Source: Lachnospiraceae bacterium (GTDB lineage Bacteria; Bacillota; Clostridia; Lachnospirales; Lachnospiraceae). From it: 5,032 nucleotides of DNA. A program made the translations under genes and the position numbers. The stretch is from positions 1 to 5,032 of the forward strand of contig JAJPZP010000176.1 in NCBI GenBank assembly GCA_021204285.1. The letters run 5' to 3'. Of this stretch, positions 4,630-5,032 are shown in pieces; position 1 is the stretch's first letter; each line of letters begins with the position of its first letter. The notes below the pieces were generated by a model, which saw nothing but the letters and a program-made list of their open reading frames with translations, was not told the DNA's origin and ran no database searches.

Positions 4630-5032
4630 ATGGTAGATGAGAGTATCATCGGGAAACTGCGTGGGCAGTCCGGGGACAGGTTGCTGAATGATCAGAGGCT
4701 GGCCGCGGTGAATGTGTTAGATGAGGAACAGGTGGAGTTTCTGGCCGACGGTCTGCGTGCGCTCGTATTTCTGTACGTATGCGGCGGAGAGGTAACCGTG
4801 GAGGCAGGACGCGAGGAATTAAGTGCCGCGGCGGGAGATATTCTGATCCTGAATCAATATATAGAATGTTCCGTAAAGGATCTCGGGGAACGCAGTGATG
4901 TAATTTGTCTCACTGCGCTGCCCATATTTTTTGAAAAATCCTTTCAAATGCTTGACAGACAGAGCCGGATCACAGACTTTCTGGCGAACGCGCTGCTGCA
5001 GGGTGATCGCACGCCGGAATATTTGCTGTTGC
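4630..5032 (+). CDS. Probable AraC-family transcriptional regulator, N-terminal part (3' end outside window)
   Basis: An open frame of 134 complete codons starts at the ATG at 4630, preceded by GGAGGTG (4616-4622) with a 7-base gap, and runs off the window without a stop. The visible part reads like the cupin-type sensor domain of clostridial AraC-like regulators. Strand-rich segments R-A-L-V-F-L-Y-V-C-G-G-E-V-T-V-E-A-G (43-60) and A-A-G-D-I-L-I-L-N-Q (67-76) lead into V-I-C-L-T-A-L-P-I-F-F-E-K (91-103) and the linker helix I-T-D-F-L-A-N-A-L-L-Q (114-124). The DNA-binding helix-turn-helix domain would be C-terminal and is not in view, so the family call rests on resemblance of the sensor half. 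It is divergent from the lysine importer operon. A regulatory link is possible, but neighbouring position is the only evidence. Confidence 0.65.
   Translation, partial: MVDESIIGKLRGQSGDRLLNDQRLAAVNVLDEEQVEFLADGLRALVFLYVCGGEVTVEAGREELSAAAGDILILNQYIECSVKDLGERSDVICLTALPIFFEKSFQMLDRQSRITDFLANALLQGDRTPEYLLL

Overview
The window looks like chromosomal DNA from a low-to-moderate-GC Gram-positive anaerobe, most likely a member of the Clostridia (Lachnospiraceae-like). The reasons are the strong AGGAGG-type ribosome binding sites, a lipoprotein-type substrate-binding protein with an acidic linker, intrinsic terminators, a cis-acting riboswitch, and protein sequences that read like clostridial versions of their families. 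The taxon is inferred and was not tested.

Left part (1-1381, plus strand). The end of an alpha-ketoacid dehydrogenase E1 beta subunit is followed by a strong intrinsic terminator and then by a complete lipoate-protein ligase (lplA). The pairing is logical: the ligase lipoylates the E2 (or glycine-cleavage H) protein that the dehydrogenase needs.

Middle part (3950 down to 1378, minus strand). A complete polar amino acid ABC importer lies in the order substrate-binding lipoprotein, permease, ATPase. The ATPase ribosome binding site lies inside the last codons of the permease. The ATPase and lplA converge so tightly that their stop codons share one TTAA.

Leader of that operon (about 4429 down to 3951, minus strand). 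A sigma-A promoter (TTGACA-N17-TAAGAT) is followed by a full lysine riboswitch (L-box). Stems P1 to P5 can be drawn by hand, including a six-base L2/L3 kissing-loop complementarity, and the aptamer is followed by an intrinsic terminator. This identifies the importer as a probable lysine transporter that is switched off by lysine. Between the terminator and the first gene sits a 164-bp segment bounded by perfect 10-bp inverted repeats and full of internal palindromes. It looks like a small non-coding (MITE-like) element inserted in the 5' leader.

Right part (about 4430-5032). An AT-rich divergent intergenic region carries a probable plus-strand promoter and a 12-bp direct repeat. It is followed by the N-terminal part of a probable AraC-type regulator that runs off the window. 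Whether this regulator acts on the lysine operon cannot be told from the window.
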